DNA of 64,000 bases, taken from NCBI RefSeq assembly GCF_012027595.1, contig NZ_SNUR01000001.1, forward strand, positions 1-64,000, read 5' to 3'. Numbering within the stretch: position 1 is the stretch's first letter; each line of letters starts with the position of its first letter. Below are positions 1 to 8,295 of the stretch, piece by piece. The stretch comes from Thermococcus sp. Bubb.Bath. GTDB lineage: Archaea > Methanobacteriota_B > Thermococci > Thermococcales > Thermococcaceae. The position numbers and the translations under genes are program-made. The notes under the pieces are model-generated. The model was not told the DNA's origin. It did no database searches and was given only the letters and a program-made list of their open reading frames with translations.

Positions 1-1063
1 CCTTCCTCTCCTCGACGAGCTCGGCCTCACCGAGGTCTTCTGGAGTAAGGTCCTTAACGTTGGTGACGATCTTGGCGCCAGTGGCCTTGGAGAGCTTCTC
101 CATATCGCTCTTCTTGACGCGCCTGACTGCCATTATGCCGTACTTGGCCAGGTAGTGCTGTGCTAAATCGTCGATGCCCTTTTGCACAAAGACGACGTTC
201 GCTCCAACCTCCTTGATCTTGTCAACCATCTCCTTGAGCATTTTCTCCTCCTGGTCAAGGAAGCTCATGAGCTGGTCGGGGCTGGTGATGTTTATCTTCG
301 CGTCGGTCTCGGTCTTCTTAACCTCGAGGGCCTCGTTAATGAGGGCGATCTTAGCGTTCTCAATCCTGGCTGGCATCCTTGGGTGGACGCGCTCCTTGTC
401 GATGACGACGCCGCGGATGAGCTCGCTCTCCTCAGCGCTCTCGCCAGCCTTCTTCTCAATCTTGATGTTGTCGATGTCAACGGAGTAGCCCTCCTCGGTC
501 TTCTCAGCGACCTGCTTGACGGCCTCAACGGCGAGCTTGGCAAAGAGATCTTTGTGGCTCTCGGCATTCTTTCCGGTGATTGAGGTAGCGGCTATCTTTA
601 CGAGGGTCTCCTCATCCTCAGGGTCAACCTTCTTGGCCATCTGGTCGAGTATTTCCTGGGCTTTCTCGGCGGCGAGAGCGTACCCCTTGATGACGATGCT
701 CGGGTGAATGTTCTGGTCGAGTAACTCCTCCGCCTTCCTGAGGAGTTCTCCAGCAATAACAACCGCAGTAGTAGTACCGTCACCGGCCTCCTTGTCCTGA
801 GTCTTAGCAACCTCAACCATCATCTTGGCAGCCGGGTGCTGGAGGTCTATCTTGTCGAGAATTGTGGCACCGTCGTTGGTGACGGTAACGTCTCCGAGGC
901 TGTCGACGAGCATTTTGTCCATTCCCTTTGGTCCAAGGGTGGTTCTGACGGTTTCTGCTATGATTCTTGCGGCCAGAATGTTGAGTCTCTGGGCGTCTTT
1001 TCCGACGTACCTCTGGGTTCCTTCGGGTAGAATAACAACAGGCTGTCCGCTTAACTGAGCCAT
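1..1063 (-). CDS. thermosome (group II chaperonin) subunit, 3' end outside window
   Basis: ATP-dependent chaperonin subunit of the archaeal group II double-ring complex, cytosolic. Only residues 1-354 lie in the window; the gene runs off the left edge on the minus strand. The N-terminus begins [19 protein letters not shown], and the nucleotide-binding motif GDGTTT follows near residue 90, after a conserved GPKGMDKML segment. Both are family hallmarks. The start ATG at 1063 is preceded by a strong GAGGAGGAATG-like ribosome binding site. A TATA element lies about 52 bp upstream of the start. Thermococcales carry one to three paralogues (heat- and cold-induced types); the missing C-terminal tail would be needed to say which one this is. 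Confidence 0.95.
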   Translation of the reverse strand, partial: MAQLSGQPVVILPEGTQRYVGKDAQRLNILAARIIAETVRTTLGPKGMDKMLVDSLGDVTVTNDGATILDKIDLQHPAAKMMVEVAKTQDKEAGDGTTTAVVIAGELLRKAEELLDQNIHPSIVIKGYALAAEKAQEILDQMAKKVDPEDEETLVKIAATSITGKNAESHKDLFAKLAVEAVKQVAEKTEEGYSVDIDNIKIEKKAGESAEESELIRGVVIDKERVHPRMPARIENAKIALINEALEVKKTETDAKINITSPDQLMSFLDQEEKMLKEMVDKIKEVGANVVFVQKGIDDLAQHYLAKYGIMAVRRVKKSDMEKLSKATGAKIVTNVKDLTPEDLGEAELVEERK

Positions 1064-1111
1064 TTCACATTCCTCCTCTCAATTTATTTTTGCACTCAAT
1101 ACTTCGTCAGT

Positions 1112-1128
1112 GTTATATAAAAATTTTT
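1112..1128 (-). promoter_or_regulatory. TATA element of thermosome gene
   Basis: Read on the minus strand, an A/T-rich block containing TTTTTATATAAC lies about 50 bp upstream of the thermosome start, the expected position for an archaeal TATA box with a leader of roughly 25 nt. I cannot show a heat-shock (Phr) operator with confidence. Confidence 0.5.
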
Positions 1129-1238
1129 GGGTCAAAAAGTTCAATTAAATAGTAAAAAATAGTTAAAATAACAAACAATGGCCCCGGAATCTGGAGAAAA
1201 TGATAAAACTCAAGGACAGTAGTTGTGGTGGTGAGAGC

Positions 1239-1904
1239 GTGAGGCTGATAAAGCAGGGCGCGGAGGCCAAAATTTACCGAGGGAGCTTTAAAGAAGTCTT
1301 TGGGGTGAAACTCCTCGATGAAGATGTCGTGGTGAAGCACAGGGTTCCAAAGCGCTACCGCATAAAGGAGATTGATGAGAGGCTGAGGAAGGAGAGAACG
1401 GTGCGTGAGGCCAGGATACTCCACAGGGCAAAGGAAGCTGGGGTGTTCTGCCCCCACATGTACGAGGTCGACCTTAGGGACATGAAAATTGTAATGGAGT
1501 TCGTGGAGGGAGAGCGGCTGAAGGAGTACCTTGAGCGGGTTCCAATGGAGGAGAGACTGGAAGTCTGCAGGGAAGTTGGGAGGCGGATTGGGCTGCTCCA
1601 TGAGGCGGGGATAGTACATGGCGACCTGACAACTTCCAACATGATCCTCCGGGATGGAGAGGTTTACCTCATAGATTTCGGTCTGGCCGATTTTGATGGA
1701 ACGCTGGAGGCCCAGGGCGTTGATCTTCACCTCCTCAGGAGGGCCATGGAGAGCACTCACTACACTTGGTTTGATAGGGGGTTTGCGGCGGTCATTGAAG
1801 GCTACCGTGAGGTCAGAGGAGAGGAAAAAGCCGCCCAGATCGTTGATAAGATTCGGGAAATAGAAGAGAGGGGAAGGTACCGGGAGCGCGGCTGGGTCTC
1901 CTGA
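1239..1904 (+). CDS. bud32: Kae1-associated serine/threonine kinase Bud32
   Basis: Small atypical kinase of the KEOPS complex, which makes the t6A modification on tRNA. The 221-residue protein has the short Bud32 architecture: LIKQGAEAKIY glycine-loop region, catalytic HGDLTTSNM loop and IDFGLA metal-binding motif, with a basic C-terminal tail (RYRERGW). In many Thermococcales Bud32 stands alone or is fused to Kae1; here it is separate. An upstream ATG at 1200 is in frame, but I choose GTG at 1239 because GGTGGTGA sits just before it and the protein then starts MRLIKQGAEAK as in relatives. It ends 2 bp from the convergent DUF63 gene. Confidence 0.93.
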   Translation: MRLIKQGAEAKIYRGSFKEVFGVKLLDEDVVVKHRVPKRYRIKEIDERLRKERTVREARILHRAKEAGVFCPHMYEVDLRDMKIVMEFVEGERLKEYLERVPMEERLEVCREVGRRIGLLHEAGIVHGDLTTSNMILRDGEVYLIDFGLADFDGTLEAQGVDLHLLRRAMESTHYTWFDRGFAAVIEGYREVRGEEKAAQIVDKIREIEERGRYRERGWVS

Positions 1905-1906
1905 GC

Positions 1907-2695
1907 TCAGATTTGAAGCACCATCTGGGCTGGATCCCTGATTGCGGGTCCGAGGCCGAGTATGTAGATGGCCAGGTACCAGAACTTTCTCTCCTCCTCA
2001 TCGGGCACGAGGTATTTGAGGCCGTAGTAGACCACCACGAGGATGACGGTTATCCAGGGGTAGTATACGTAAGCCCCGAACCAGTCGACGAGGTGGTGCT
2101 CTATCCAGTGAACCTCATGGTAGTGGTAGAAGTGGATTCCTACGACCGTTGAGCCCATGTCGTAGAGATGGGCCAGCACGGCGTAGAGGTAGAGTTTGTC
2201 AAAGGGCCTGTACCTGTACCAAGCGAGGGCGATGGCCCAGCTCACGAGGGTGTGGAGCATTGTGAGGCCGTAGGGCTCCCAGTTCTTGGCGTTCACGACG
2301 AGCAGGTAGTTAGCCCAGAGGGCCAGCACCGTCCCCCATCCCACAGTCACCTTGGGATACAGCCCGAATTTTGCATCTATGACAAGGGCAGGGACTATGA
2401 GGAAGAACGCCGTGAAGAATATGCCCGGCGTGAGTATCCAGGGATTCTCGGGCAGTACCCCCCCGTCGACGAGGGCCCTCACAGTGGCCCCAAAGACTAC
2501 CATCGGCGTAACCGCCCAGAAGAGCCTCTCGTCGACTTTTATTTTTAGTGGTTTGATTATGTACTTGTACGAGTACACAACCCCCAGGCCAAACAGGAAC
2601 GCGTAGAGGAACGTGTTAATAGCGTTGTAGCCACTCCTAGTGTACATCGGCTGAATGAAGTACTGGTTGAGGAACTGCCACAGCGATTCCAGCAT
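1907..2695 (-). CDS. DUF63 family integral membrane protein
   Basis: Polytopic membrane protein of about 262 residues with some seven to eight hydrophobic segments and several histidine-rich stretches near the membrane (HFYHYHEVHWIEHH, about residues 185-200), a feature of the DUF63 family found across Euryarchaeota. Function is unknown; the clustered histidines suggest metal or heme contact, which is only inference. A GTG at 2710 is possible, but the ATG at 2695 has GGGGTGA four bases upstream and is preferred. It converges with bud32. Confidence 0.8.
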   Translation of the reverse strand: MLESLWQFLNQYFIQPMYTRSGYNAINTFLYAFLFGLGVVYSYKYIIKPLKIKVDERLFWAVTPMVVFGATVRALVDGGVLPENPWILTPGIFFTAFFLIVPALVIDAKFGLYPKVTVGWGTVLALWANYLLVVNAKNWEPYGLTMLHTLVSWAIALAWYRYRPFDKLYLYAVLAHLYDMGSTVVGIHFYHYHEVHWIEHHLVDWFGAYVYYPWITVILVVVYYGLKYLVPDEEERKFWYLAIYILGLGPAIRDPAQMVLQI

Positions 2696-2794
2696 CGTTT
2701 CACCCCTCACCCCCTACACATTTCCCTTAATAAAGTTTGGGAACTCTAGGAAAAACTTTAAAATGAATCGGGTTTACTAAATATGGTGGTTTTC

Positions 2795-3490
2795 ATGGAC
2801 ACGTACGATGCCGCTACCTCTAACCAGGTTGATGTGAGCAGCGAGAGGTCCCTCGGCCTCATCGGAGCCATCCTGGCTCTACTGGCCTTAATACCAAAGG
2901 TTGGGCAGTTATTGGGTCTCATCGGCTTCGTCCTTGTTCTCATATCCCTCCATGGCATAGGGGAGAAGACTGGAAACAAGCGGCCCTTTAGTTACTATCT
3001 GAGAGCCTTCATAATAGATTTTGTGGGCTTCATAATCGTTATCTTACTTTTGATAGGGGCGTTTGCAATGGGGGTTCATTCCTTCTCTGGTTCATCCGGT
3101 GGTCAGATGATCTCCTCCCCTTTGGGCGGCTCAAACCCAGTCCAGATAATTTCGTATGAGCAGCATGAGGAACTAACTGGTGCAGGAATCGGGCTGGTCA
3201 TTGCGGCAGTTATTCTCATTGTTCTGGTGATAATCCTCGGGGCCTACTATGAAAAGCGGGCATGGGAAGAGATGGCCCGGCTGACGAAGGTCAAGGAGTT
3301 CAACGATGCCGCCAAGTTCATCTGGTGGGGTGCGCTGACCTTCATAATCCTTGTTGGCATTATACTGCTCCTCATCGGCGCGATTTACAGAATACTAGCG
3401 TTCTCCAACATGCCTCAGCGTCTCAATCTAGGAGTCGCTACCCAGCAACCTCCGGAGCAGTTTGACGTGGAGGAATTCGAGAGCTGGTGA
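2795..3490 (+). CDS. DUF996 family membrane protein
   Basis: Membrane protein of 231 residues with a charged N-terminus, two close hydrophobic segments near residues 20-55, a third near 75-95, and two more near 130-155 and 180-205, followed by a polar acidic tail (EQFDVEEFESW). This layout matches the DUF996 family of uncharacterised archaeal membrane proteins. The start ATG at 2795 follows GGTGG with normal spacing, and an A/T-rich TATA-like block (AAACTTTAAAAT) lies about 35 bp further upstream. It is transcribed alone, divergent from the DUF63 gene. No function can be inferred. Confidence 0.75.
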   Translation: MDTYDAATSNQVDVSSERSLGLIGAILALLALIPKVGQLLGLIGFVLVLISLHGIGEKTGNKRPFSYYLRAFIIDFVGFIIVILLLIGAFAMGVHSFSGSSGGQMISSPLGGSNPVQIISYEQHEELTGAGIGLVIAAVILIVLVIILGAYYEKRAWEEMARLTKVKEFNDAAKFIWWGALTFIILVGIILLLIGAIYRILAFSNMPQRLNLGVATQQPPEQFDVEEFESW

Positions 3491-3597
3491 GTTTTCTTTT
3501 TCCTACTTCATGGTTCACTTGTTCCCTGTTATTCCCGGACCTGCCCCAAATTCGGTAAGTATAAATATTCCCGTTTTCATTTTCTATGGGGTTGAAT

Positions 3598-4008
3598 ATG
3601 AGGTACAGAAGGGGAGCCTCCGCTGAGCGGGAGCTGATACGGTCCCTTGAGAAGAGGGGTTTTGCGGTGGTTCGCTCCGCTGGCAGTAAGAAAGTTGACC
3701 TCGTGGCTGGAAACGGGGAGATGTACCTCTGCATAGAGGTCAAGAGCACGACTGGAGACAGGATATACTTCAGCGACGAGGATATGGATAAACTCCTTTC
3801 GTTCTCCTCCAGCTTTGGTGGGAGGCCGGTTATAGCGGTCAAGTTCATTAACAGGAGCTGGAGGTTTTTTGCACCCGAGGAGCTGATTAAATCTGGAAAA
3901 AACGGGAAGAACTACCGAATATCCCTGGACACCCCAGGTATGACGCTCGATGGGGTGTTGGGAAGGCAGAAGAGTCTCGTGGAGGTGTTCAACGTTGAAG
4001 AAAGCTGA
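3598..4008 (+). CDS. hjc: Holliday junction resolvase Hjc
   Basis: Archaeal four-way-junction endonuclease acting in homologous recombination and fork repair. The 136-residue protein has the Hjc fold markers: RRGASAEREL at the N-terminus (catalytic Glu), SAGSKKVDLVA with the metal-binding Asp, and CIEVKS carrying the Glu-x-Lys pair of the PD-(D/E)xK nuclease core. It is slightly longer than Pyrococcus Hjc (about 123 residues). The ATG at 3598 is preferred over the upstream one because of the GGGGTTGA site. Its last 14 bp overlap the start of the next gene, implying cotranscription. Confidence 0.95.
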   Translation: MRYRRGASAERELIRSLEKRGFAVVRSAGSKKVDLVAGNGEMYLCIEVKSTTGDRIYFSDEDMDKLLSFSSSFGGRPVIAVKFINRSWRFFAPEELIKSGKNGKNYRISLDTPGMTLDGVLGRQKSLVEVFNVEES

Positions 4009-5611
4009 AATCTCCGGGTTTGTTAAGGTCCTTTTCCTTGCTGCCATTCTCACAATGCCTGCACTTCCGACAACTGGGAGTGCTTCCGCTGATCAGCCAG
4101 GGCTTCCATTTATTCTGCAACCCCTCCAGGACAACATCGAGGTGCTCCCCGGGAGCGCCCTGACGATTCCGGTAAGGGTGACCAACCTTCTGAACGAGAG
4201 CCTTGAGAACATGAGCGTTGTCCTGAAATGGGCCGCCGGTGGAGGTCTCTACGTCGTGAACAAGACGACCCCCATTGGCCCCCATGAGAGCAGAGTCTTT
4301 GATCTAACGCTCAGAGTCCCCATGGTCCCATCCGGAACTTACAACCTGACGGTTCTCGGTCTCTGGGGCAACTTCACGGTGGAAAAGAACATGACGGTCA
4401 CGGTTAAACCCTACGTTGAGTATACTATGGACGCAGAGGTCGGATACAGCTACATCTACGGCCACGACGTCCTCATGAACTTCTCAATCGTCAGCTACTC
4501 CAACGACGTTCTAACTGGCCCGATATGGGTGAAGGTCTACAGAAACAACACGCTCGTTGACCAGCACGCTGAGATATATCCTCTGCAGCCTGGAGGCACA
4601 TGGAAGTACTCAATTAAGCTGGAGAAACCGAAAACCGGGATATACACGGTTCTATTCTCCGCCAACCTTTCGGGCATCTACCGCGAGGTCAAGAAGACGT
4701 TTGTAGTCTACAGAAGACGCTTCAACTACACCGTATGGTACTCAGATGGGGCCCTTCGCGTGCGGGTTCTCCTCTCAAACGGCTCCCCGGCGGCAGGAGT
4801 TCCCGTGAGCTTCGATGGGATAAAGCTTGAGACGAATGGGGAGGGGCTGGCAGTCTACCCAACAACTGAGCCCAGAACATACAACGTTACCCTTAACCTA
4901 GACGGGATCATCAAAAAAATCCCCGTGACCGTGGGGCAGCTCCGGCTGAACACCACCGTCTCCGGAGGGAACCTCGTCATCCGGGTGGTGGATTCTTCCG
5001 GCAACCCGGTTCCCAACGTTACCCTCTCAATAACCGCTTCCAGGGGTGAGTACACGGCAATCACCGGGGAGGATGGCACAGCGAAGCTCTCCGTGGATGC
5101 ACTCGGTTACGGCCCAGTTTCCATCTCTGCAACTGCAGTGGGGTACGTGGGGGCAACGGCCACACTCGCTATAACCAGCATGTGGAGCCCTATAACGACC
5201 ACGGGCTCCACCTATAAAACCACAACTAGCTCGTCTTCTACAACCACGCCTCTAACTTCCTCCACCCTTCCAACGACGACCACCCCCATCCCACCGAGCA
5301 CTCCAAAGGGAAGCTCGCTGCCCGCTGAGGCTTTGGTACTTGGAGTTTCAGCGGCCATCTTGGTGGGGGGAATTTATCTCTCTTTCTTCCGTCCGCACAT
5401 AATAGAAGAGGAGCTTGGTAGGTACTACTTCGTGAAGCTCAAGGCCCCCCGTCTGGTACCTCTCAAGGACTTCCACTGGGAAGGTCAGATGAACGCGGTG
5501 GAAGTCAGGGCGACAGAGGGAGATGCAAGGATAGAGGGCAACACAGTCATATGGGAAATAGAAGAGATGAAACCTGGTGAGGAGGCAGTTCTTCAGGTTG
5601 TCCTGGGATGA
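3995..5611 (+). CDS. secreted, membrane-anchored Ig-like/PEGA-type surface protein
   Basis: Predicted extracellular protein of about 538 residues. A lysine-rich start and hydrophobic stretch (VKVLFLAAILTMPALP) form a signal peptide. Next come several beta-rich domains of the CARDB/Ig type (NSTVPVRVTN-like segments, repeated Asn-x-Ser/Thr glycosylation sites), then a carboxypeptidase-regulatory-like repeat near residues 330-390, a Ser/Thr-rich linker, one transmembrane helix (AEALVLGVSAAILVGGIYLSF) and a cytosolic tail of about 75 residues. The start is a TTG at 3995, picked because GGAGGTG lies 7 nt upstream; it overlaps hjc by 14 bp. The role is probably cell envelope; no enzyme motif is visible. 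Confidence 0.75.
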   Translation: MKKAEISGFVKVLFLAAILTMPALPTTGSASADQPGLPFILQPLQDNIEVLPGSALTIPVRVTNLLNESLENMSVVLKWAAGGGLYVVNKTTPIGPHESRVFDLTLRVPMVPSGTYNLTVLGLWGNFTVEKNMTVTVKPYVEYTMDAEVGYSYIYGHDVLMNFSIVSYSNDVLTGPIWVKVYRNNTLVDQHAEIYPLQPGGTWKYSIKLEKPKTGIYTVLFSANLSGIYREVKKTFVVYRRRFNYTVWYSDGALRVRVLLSNGSPAAGVPVSFDGIKLETNGEGLAVYPTTEPRTYNVTLNLDGIIKKIPVTVGQLRLNTTVSGGNLVIRVVDSSGNPVPNVTLSITASRGEYTAITGEDGTAKLSVDALGYGPVSISATAVGYVGATATLAITSMWSPITTTGSTYKTTTSSSSTTTPLTSSTLPTTTTPIPPSTPKGSSLPAEALVLGVSAAILVGGIYLSFFRPHIIEEELGRYYFVKLKAPRLVPLKDFHWEGQMNAVEVRATEGDARIEGNTVIWEIEEMKPGEEAVLQVVLG

Positions 5612-5646
5612 GGCCATCATTTCTTTTTCTCTTGGTATTGGTGGCT

Positions 5647-6108
5647 TTAAAACACCCTCGCATAGCCCCATTTCCTCACGCTGGTCAGGATGGAGGTCTC
5701 AGTACTCTTTATGCCGTCTATCCTCCCGAGCTTCTCGATTAGAAAGTCCTCAAGCTCCTGCAAATCCCTGACTGTAACCTGCATGAGGATGTCGTGTGCC
5801 CCCGTGGCTATTCCTAGGACATCCACCTCTGGCAGCTTCCCCAGCTTCTCAACGGCCTCCTTTATTCTTCCAGGTTCAACATCAACCGCTATGAAAGCCA
5901 CTATGGAATAACCGGCCTTGAATGGGTTTATAAGTGCCGCAAACTTTCGTATAACTCCCCTCTCAACGAGCTTTTTAACCCTCAGCCTCACAGTCGATTC
6001 TGGAACTCCTATTCTCCGCGCGATCTCGGAGTAGCTTGCCCTTCCGTCCTCCTGGAGAATTCGGAGTATTGACCTGTCGAGGGTGTCAAGCTCTTCCTTA
6101 TTCATCAT
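5647..6108 (-). CDS. Lrp/AsnC family transcriptional regulator
   Basis: DNA-binding regulator of 153 residues with the standard Lrp plan: an N-terminal winged-helix HTH (LDRSILRILQEDGRASYSEI... to about residue 60) and a C-terminal RAM ligand-binding domain (about 75-150) that usually binds an amino acid and assembles dimers or octamers. It is divergent from a class III aminotransferase, and two near-identical palindromes with a TATA element between them fill the intergenic region, so it probably controls itself and the aminotransferase in response to an amino acid. The start at 6108 has GGTGA 7 nt upstream; a second ATG follows directly. Confidence 0.9.
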   Translation of the reverse strand: MMNKEELDTLDRSILRILQEDGRASYSEIARRIGVPESTVRLRVKKLVERGVIRKFAALINPFKAGYSIVAFIAVDVEPGRIKEAVEKLGKLPEVDVLGIATGAHDILMQVTVRDLQELEDFLIEKLGRIDGIKSTETSILTSVRKWGYARVF

Positions 6109-6125
6109 TATTTCCTCACCATTTT

Positions 6126-6170
6126 AACTAAATTAGTAGCAACTTTATAAGTTTTTCTACTAAATTAGTA
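6126..6170. promoter_or_regulatory. paired palindromic operators and TATA between Lrp and aminotransferase genes
   Basis: AACTAAATTAGTA (6126-6138) and TACTAAATTAGTA (6158-6170) share 12 of 13 bases, are palindromic about a central A/T, and are centred exactly 32 bp apart, about three helical turns. Between them lies ACTTTATAAG, which reads as a TATA box for the minus-strand regulator. A second TATA-like stretch for the aminotransferase (TTTTTATGCG) begins right after the second operator. Spacing by whole turns suits cooperative binding of an Lrp-type dimer of dimers. Confidence 0.7.
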
Positions 6171-6229
6171 ATTTTTATGCGAAAATAATATTAGTTCCAA
6201 GCGCATATATTACGCAGGTGGTGGTATTT

Positions 6230-7564
6230 ATGGATGGACATGAGGATATTGTGAGCAGGTACTCTCGTGTTATCGCCCGCACTTCTCACGTTACGTACAT
6301 CCCAATCGTCCCGTACAGGGCAGAAAACGCCTTTGTGTGGGACGTCAACGGGAGGAGATACATAGACTTTCTCGCTGATGCCGCCGTTCAGAACGTTGGG
6401 CACAACAACCCGCGGGTTCTCGAAGCGATAAAGAACACCGCGAACAGGTTACTCCACTTCACATTCATTTACGGGTTTCCGGTTGAGCCCCTCCTACTCG
6501 CCGAGAAGCTCACGGAGATAGCACCCTTTGAGGGGGGTAAAGTTGCTTTTGGGCTGAGCGGGAGCGATGCAAACGATGGTGCGATAAAGTTCGCCAGGGC
6601 ATACACCGGTAGGCGCTCAATTATTGGCTACCTGAGGAGCTACTACGGCTCCACCTACGGCGCGATGAGCATAACCGGCCTCGACTTTGAAGTTCGGTCA
6701 AAGGTCGGCCAGCTCAGCGACGTTCACTTCATCCCGTTTCCAAACTGCTACCGCTGTCCCTTTGGCAAGGAGCCCGGAAAATGCCACATGGAATGCGTGT
6801 CTTTCCTGAAGGAGAAGTTCGAGGGAGAGGTTCACGCGGAAGGGACGGCTGCCTTGATTGGGGAGGCCATACAAGGTGACGCCGGGATGGTAGTGCCCCC
6901 TGAGAATTATTTCAAAAAGATCAAGAAGTTACTGGACGAACACGGCATCCTGCTCGTCGTTGATGAAGTTCAGAGCGGCCTGGGAAGAACGGGCAGGTGG
7001 TTTGCGATAGAGCACTTCGGTGTCGAGCCGGACATAATAACCCTCGCAAAACCCCTTGGAGGTGGACTGCCAATAAGCGCAGTGGTCGGAAGGGCCGAGA
7101 TAATGGGCTCTCTCCCGCCTCTGGGACATGCGTTCACACTGGCTGGAAATCCCGTGGCAAGTGCGGCGGCCCTGGCGGTTCTTGAGGAGATAGAAGAGAG
7201 GAACCTCCTGAAGAGAGCGGAGTTGCTTGGTAACAAAGCGAAGAAACGGCTCGAGGGGATGAAAAAGAAGCATGACCTAATAGGAGATGTCCGCGGGCTG
7301 GGTCTTATGTTGGGCGTTGACCTCGTAAAGGACAGAGAGACAAAGGAAAGGGCCTATGAAGAGGCCAAAAAGATCGTCTGGAGGACTTACGAGCTAGGTC
7401 TGATCGTGGCCTTCCTCCAGGGCAACGTCCTGAGGATTGAGCCGCCCCTGACCATTGAGGAAGAGGTGCTTGATGAGGGATTGGACAAGCTCGAAGAGGC
7501 AATAGAGGACGTTGAGACGGGCCGTGTACCGGATGAAGTTCTCAAGAACGTGCAGGGGTGGTAA
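6230..7564 (+). CDS. class III PLP-dependent aminotransferase / amino acid racemase family
   Basis: Fold-type I PLP enzyme of 444 residues. The Schiff-base lysine is K274 in TLAKPLGGG, and the PLP-ring aspartate is D245 in [23 protein letters not shown] cofactor loop lies near residue 110. Four cysteines in a CYRC...C...C cluster (residues 173-189) lie between the substrate and cofactor parts. Known thermococcal members of this group act as ornithine/GABA-type aminotransferases or as broad amino acid racemases; sequence alone does not separate these. ATG 6230 follows GGTGGT; an in-frame GTG at 6218 is less likely. Divergent from the Lrp regulator, which probably controls it. Confidence 0.88.
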   Translation: MDGHEDIVSRYSRVIARTSHVTYIPIVPYRAENAFVWDVNGRRYIDFLADAAVQNVGHNNPRVLEAIKNTANRLLHFTFIYGFPVEPLLLAEKLTEIAPFEGGKVAFGLSGSDANDGAIKFARAYTGRRSIIGYLRSYYGSTYGAMSITGLDFEVRSKVGQLSDVHFIPFPNCYRCPFGKEPGKCHMECVSFLKEKFEGEVHAEGTAALIGEAIQGDAGMVVPPENYFKKIKKLLDEHGILLVVDEVQSGLGRTGRWFAIEHFGVEPDIITLAKPLGGGLPISAVVGRAEIMGSLPPLGHAFTLAGNPVASAAALAVLEEIEERNLLKRAELLGNKAKKRLEGMKKKHDLIGDVRGLGLMLGVDLVKDRETKERAYEEAKKIVWRTYELGLIVAFLQGNVLRIEPPLTIEEEVLDEGLDKLEEAIEDVETGRVPDEVLKNVQGW

Positions 7565-7615
7565 CGCCAGTGGCTTTAAAATCAAAGGAAGAGGGATAAG
7601 GAGAGAAAGAAAAGC

Positions 7616-8290
7616 TCACTCCTTCTTCTCTTCAGTCTTGGGCTCTTCCTTTTTCTCCGCGGGCTTTGTCTCTTTCTTCTCCGCAGGTTTGGCGGCGGAT
7701 TTTGGCTTTGCTGGCAGTTTGGGCGGCCTGAGGCCGTAGCCGAGTATCTTGAACTCTATCTTTGAACCATCGCGGAGGTAGTAGGTTACTTCCTTCGTCT
7801 CCTTGTTGAACTTTATCCTCTCGACCGGGAAGCGGTAGTCGTTGAACTTCTCGTTCAGCTCTTTAAGCTTGTCCGGGTGGACGGGCACCCAGTCGTAGAG
7901 CTGGAGGTCTTCTTCGAGGCCACCTGTGGTCAGGTAGTAGTTCTCGCTGAAGCCGAGCGCTCCCGTCGGGCAGACGTCAACGCAGAACTGGCAGAACGTA
8001 CACCTGCCGTAGTCCACCTTCGGGTGCGGTCTCTTCTCCATCTGGCCGTCCACTTCTATCCAGGTCATCTCTATTGCCCTGGCCGGGCATATCTGACCGC
8101 AGAAGTTACAGCCTATGCACTTCTTCCAGTCGAGTGTGTGGAAGCCCCTGTACTTCGGCGCCGGCTCTATCTTCTCGTAGGGTATCTTTATCGTGACCGG
8201 CTTCTTGAAGAGGTACTTGATACCCATCCAGGGCTTGACGAATGACTTCTTGACCTTGACCTTTTCCTCACCAACGACTCTCACGGGCAT
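7616..8290 (-). CDS. mbsN: Mbs/Mbx complex NuoI-like ferredoxin subunit N
   Basis: Electron-transfer subunit with two [4Fe-4S] clusters of a membrane-bound sulfane-sulfur reductase. Two classical motifs are visible: CIGCNFCGQICP near residue 50 and CTFCQFCVDVCP near residue 90. The C-terminal 25-30 residues are a low-complexity Lys/Glu/Pro tail, unusual for NuoI homologues. It is the last gene of the 13-gene operon and overlaps none of its neighbours once ATG 8290 is used (GGTGA plus 5 nt); an in-frame GTG at 8299 would overlap mbsL. Confidence 0.9.
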   Translation of the reverse strand: MPVRVVGEEKVKVKKSFVKPWMGIKYLFKKPVTIKIPYEKIEPAPKYRGFHTLDWKKCIGCNFCGQICPARAIEMTWIEVDGQMEKRPHPKVDYGRCTFCQFCVDVCPTGALGFSENYYLTTGGLEEDLQLYDWVPVHPDKLKELNEKFNDYRFPVERIKFNKETKEVTYYLRDGSKIEFKILGYGLRPPKLPAKPKSAAKPAEKKETKPAEKKEEPKTEEKKE

Positions 8291-8295
8291 CTTCA

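Noticed and set aside
182-583. Plus-strand ORFs inside the thermosome gene
   Set aside because: They are shadows of the minus-strand reading frame with mirrored codon bias.
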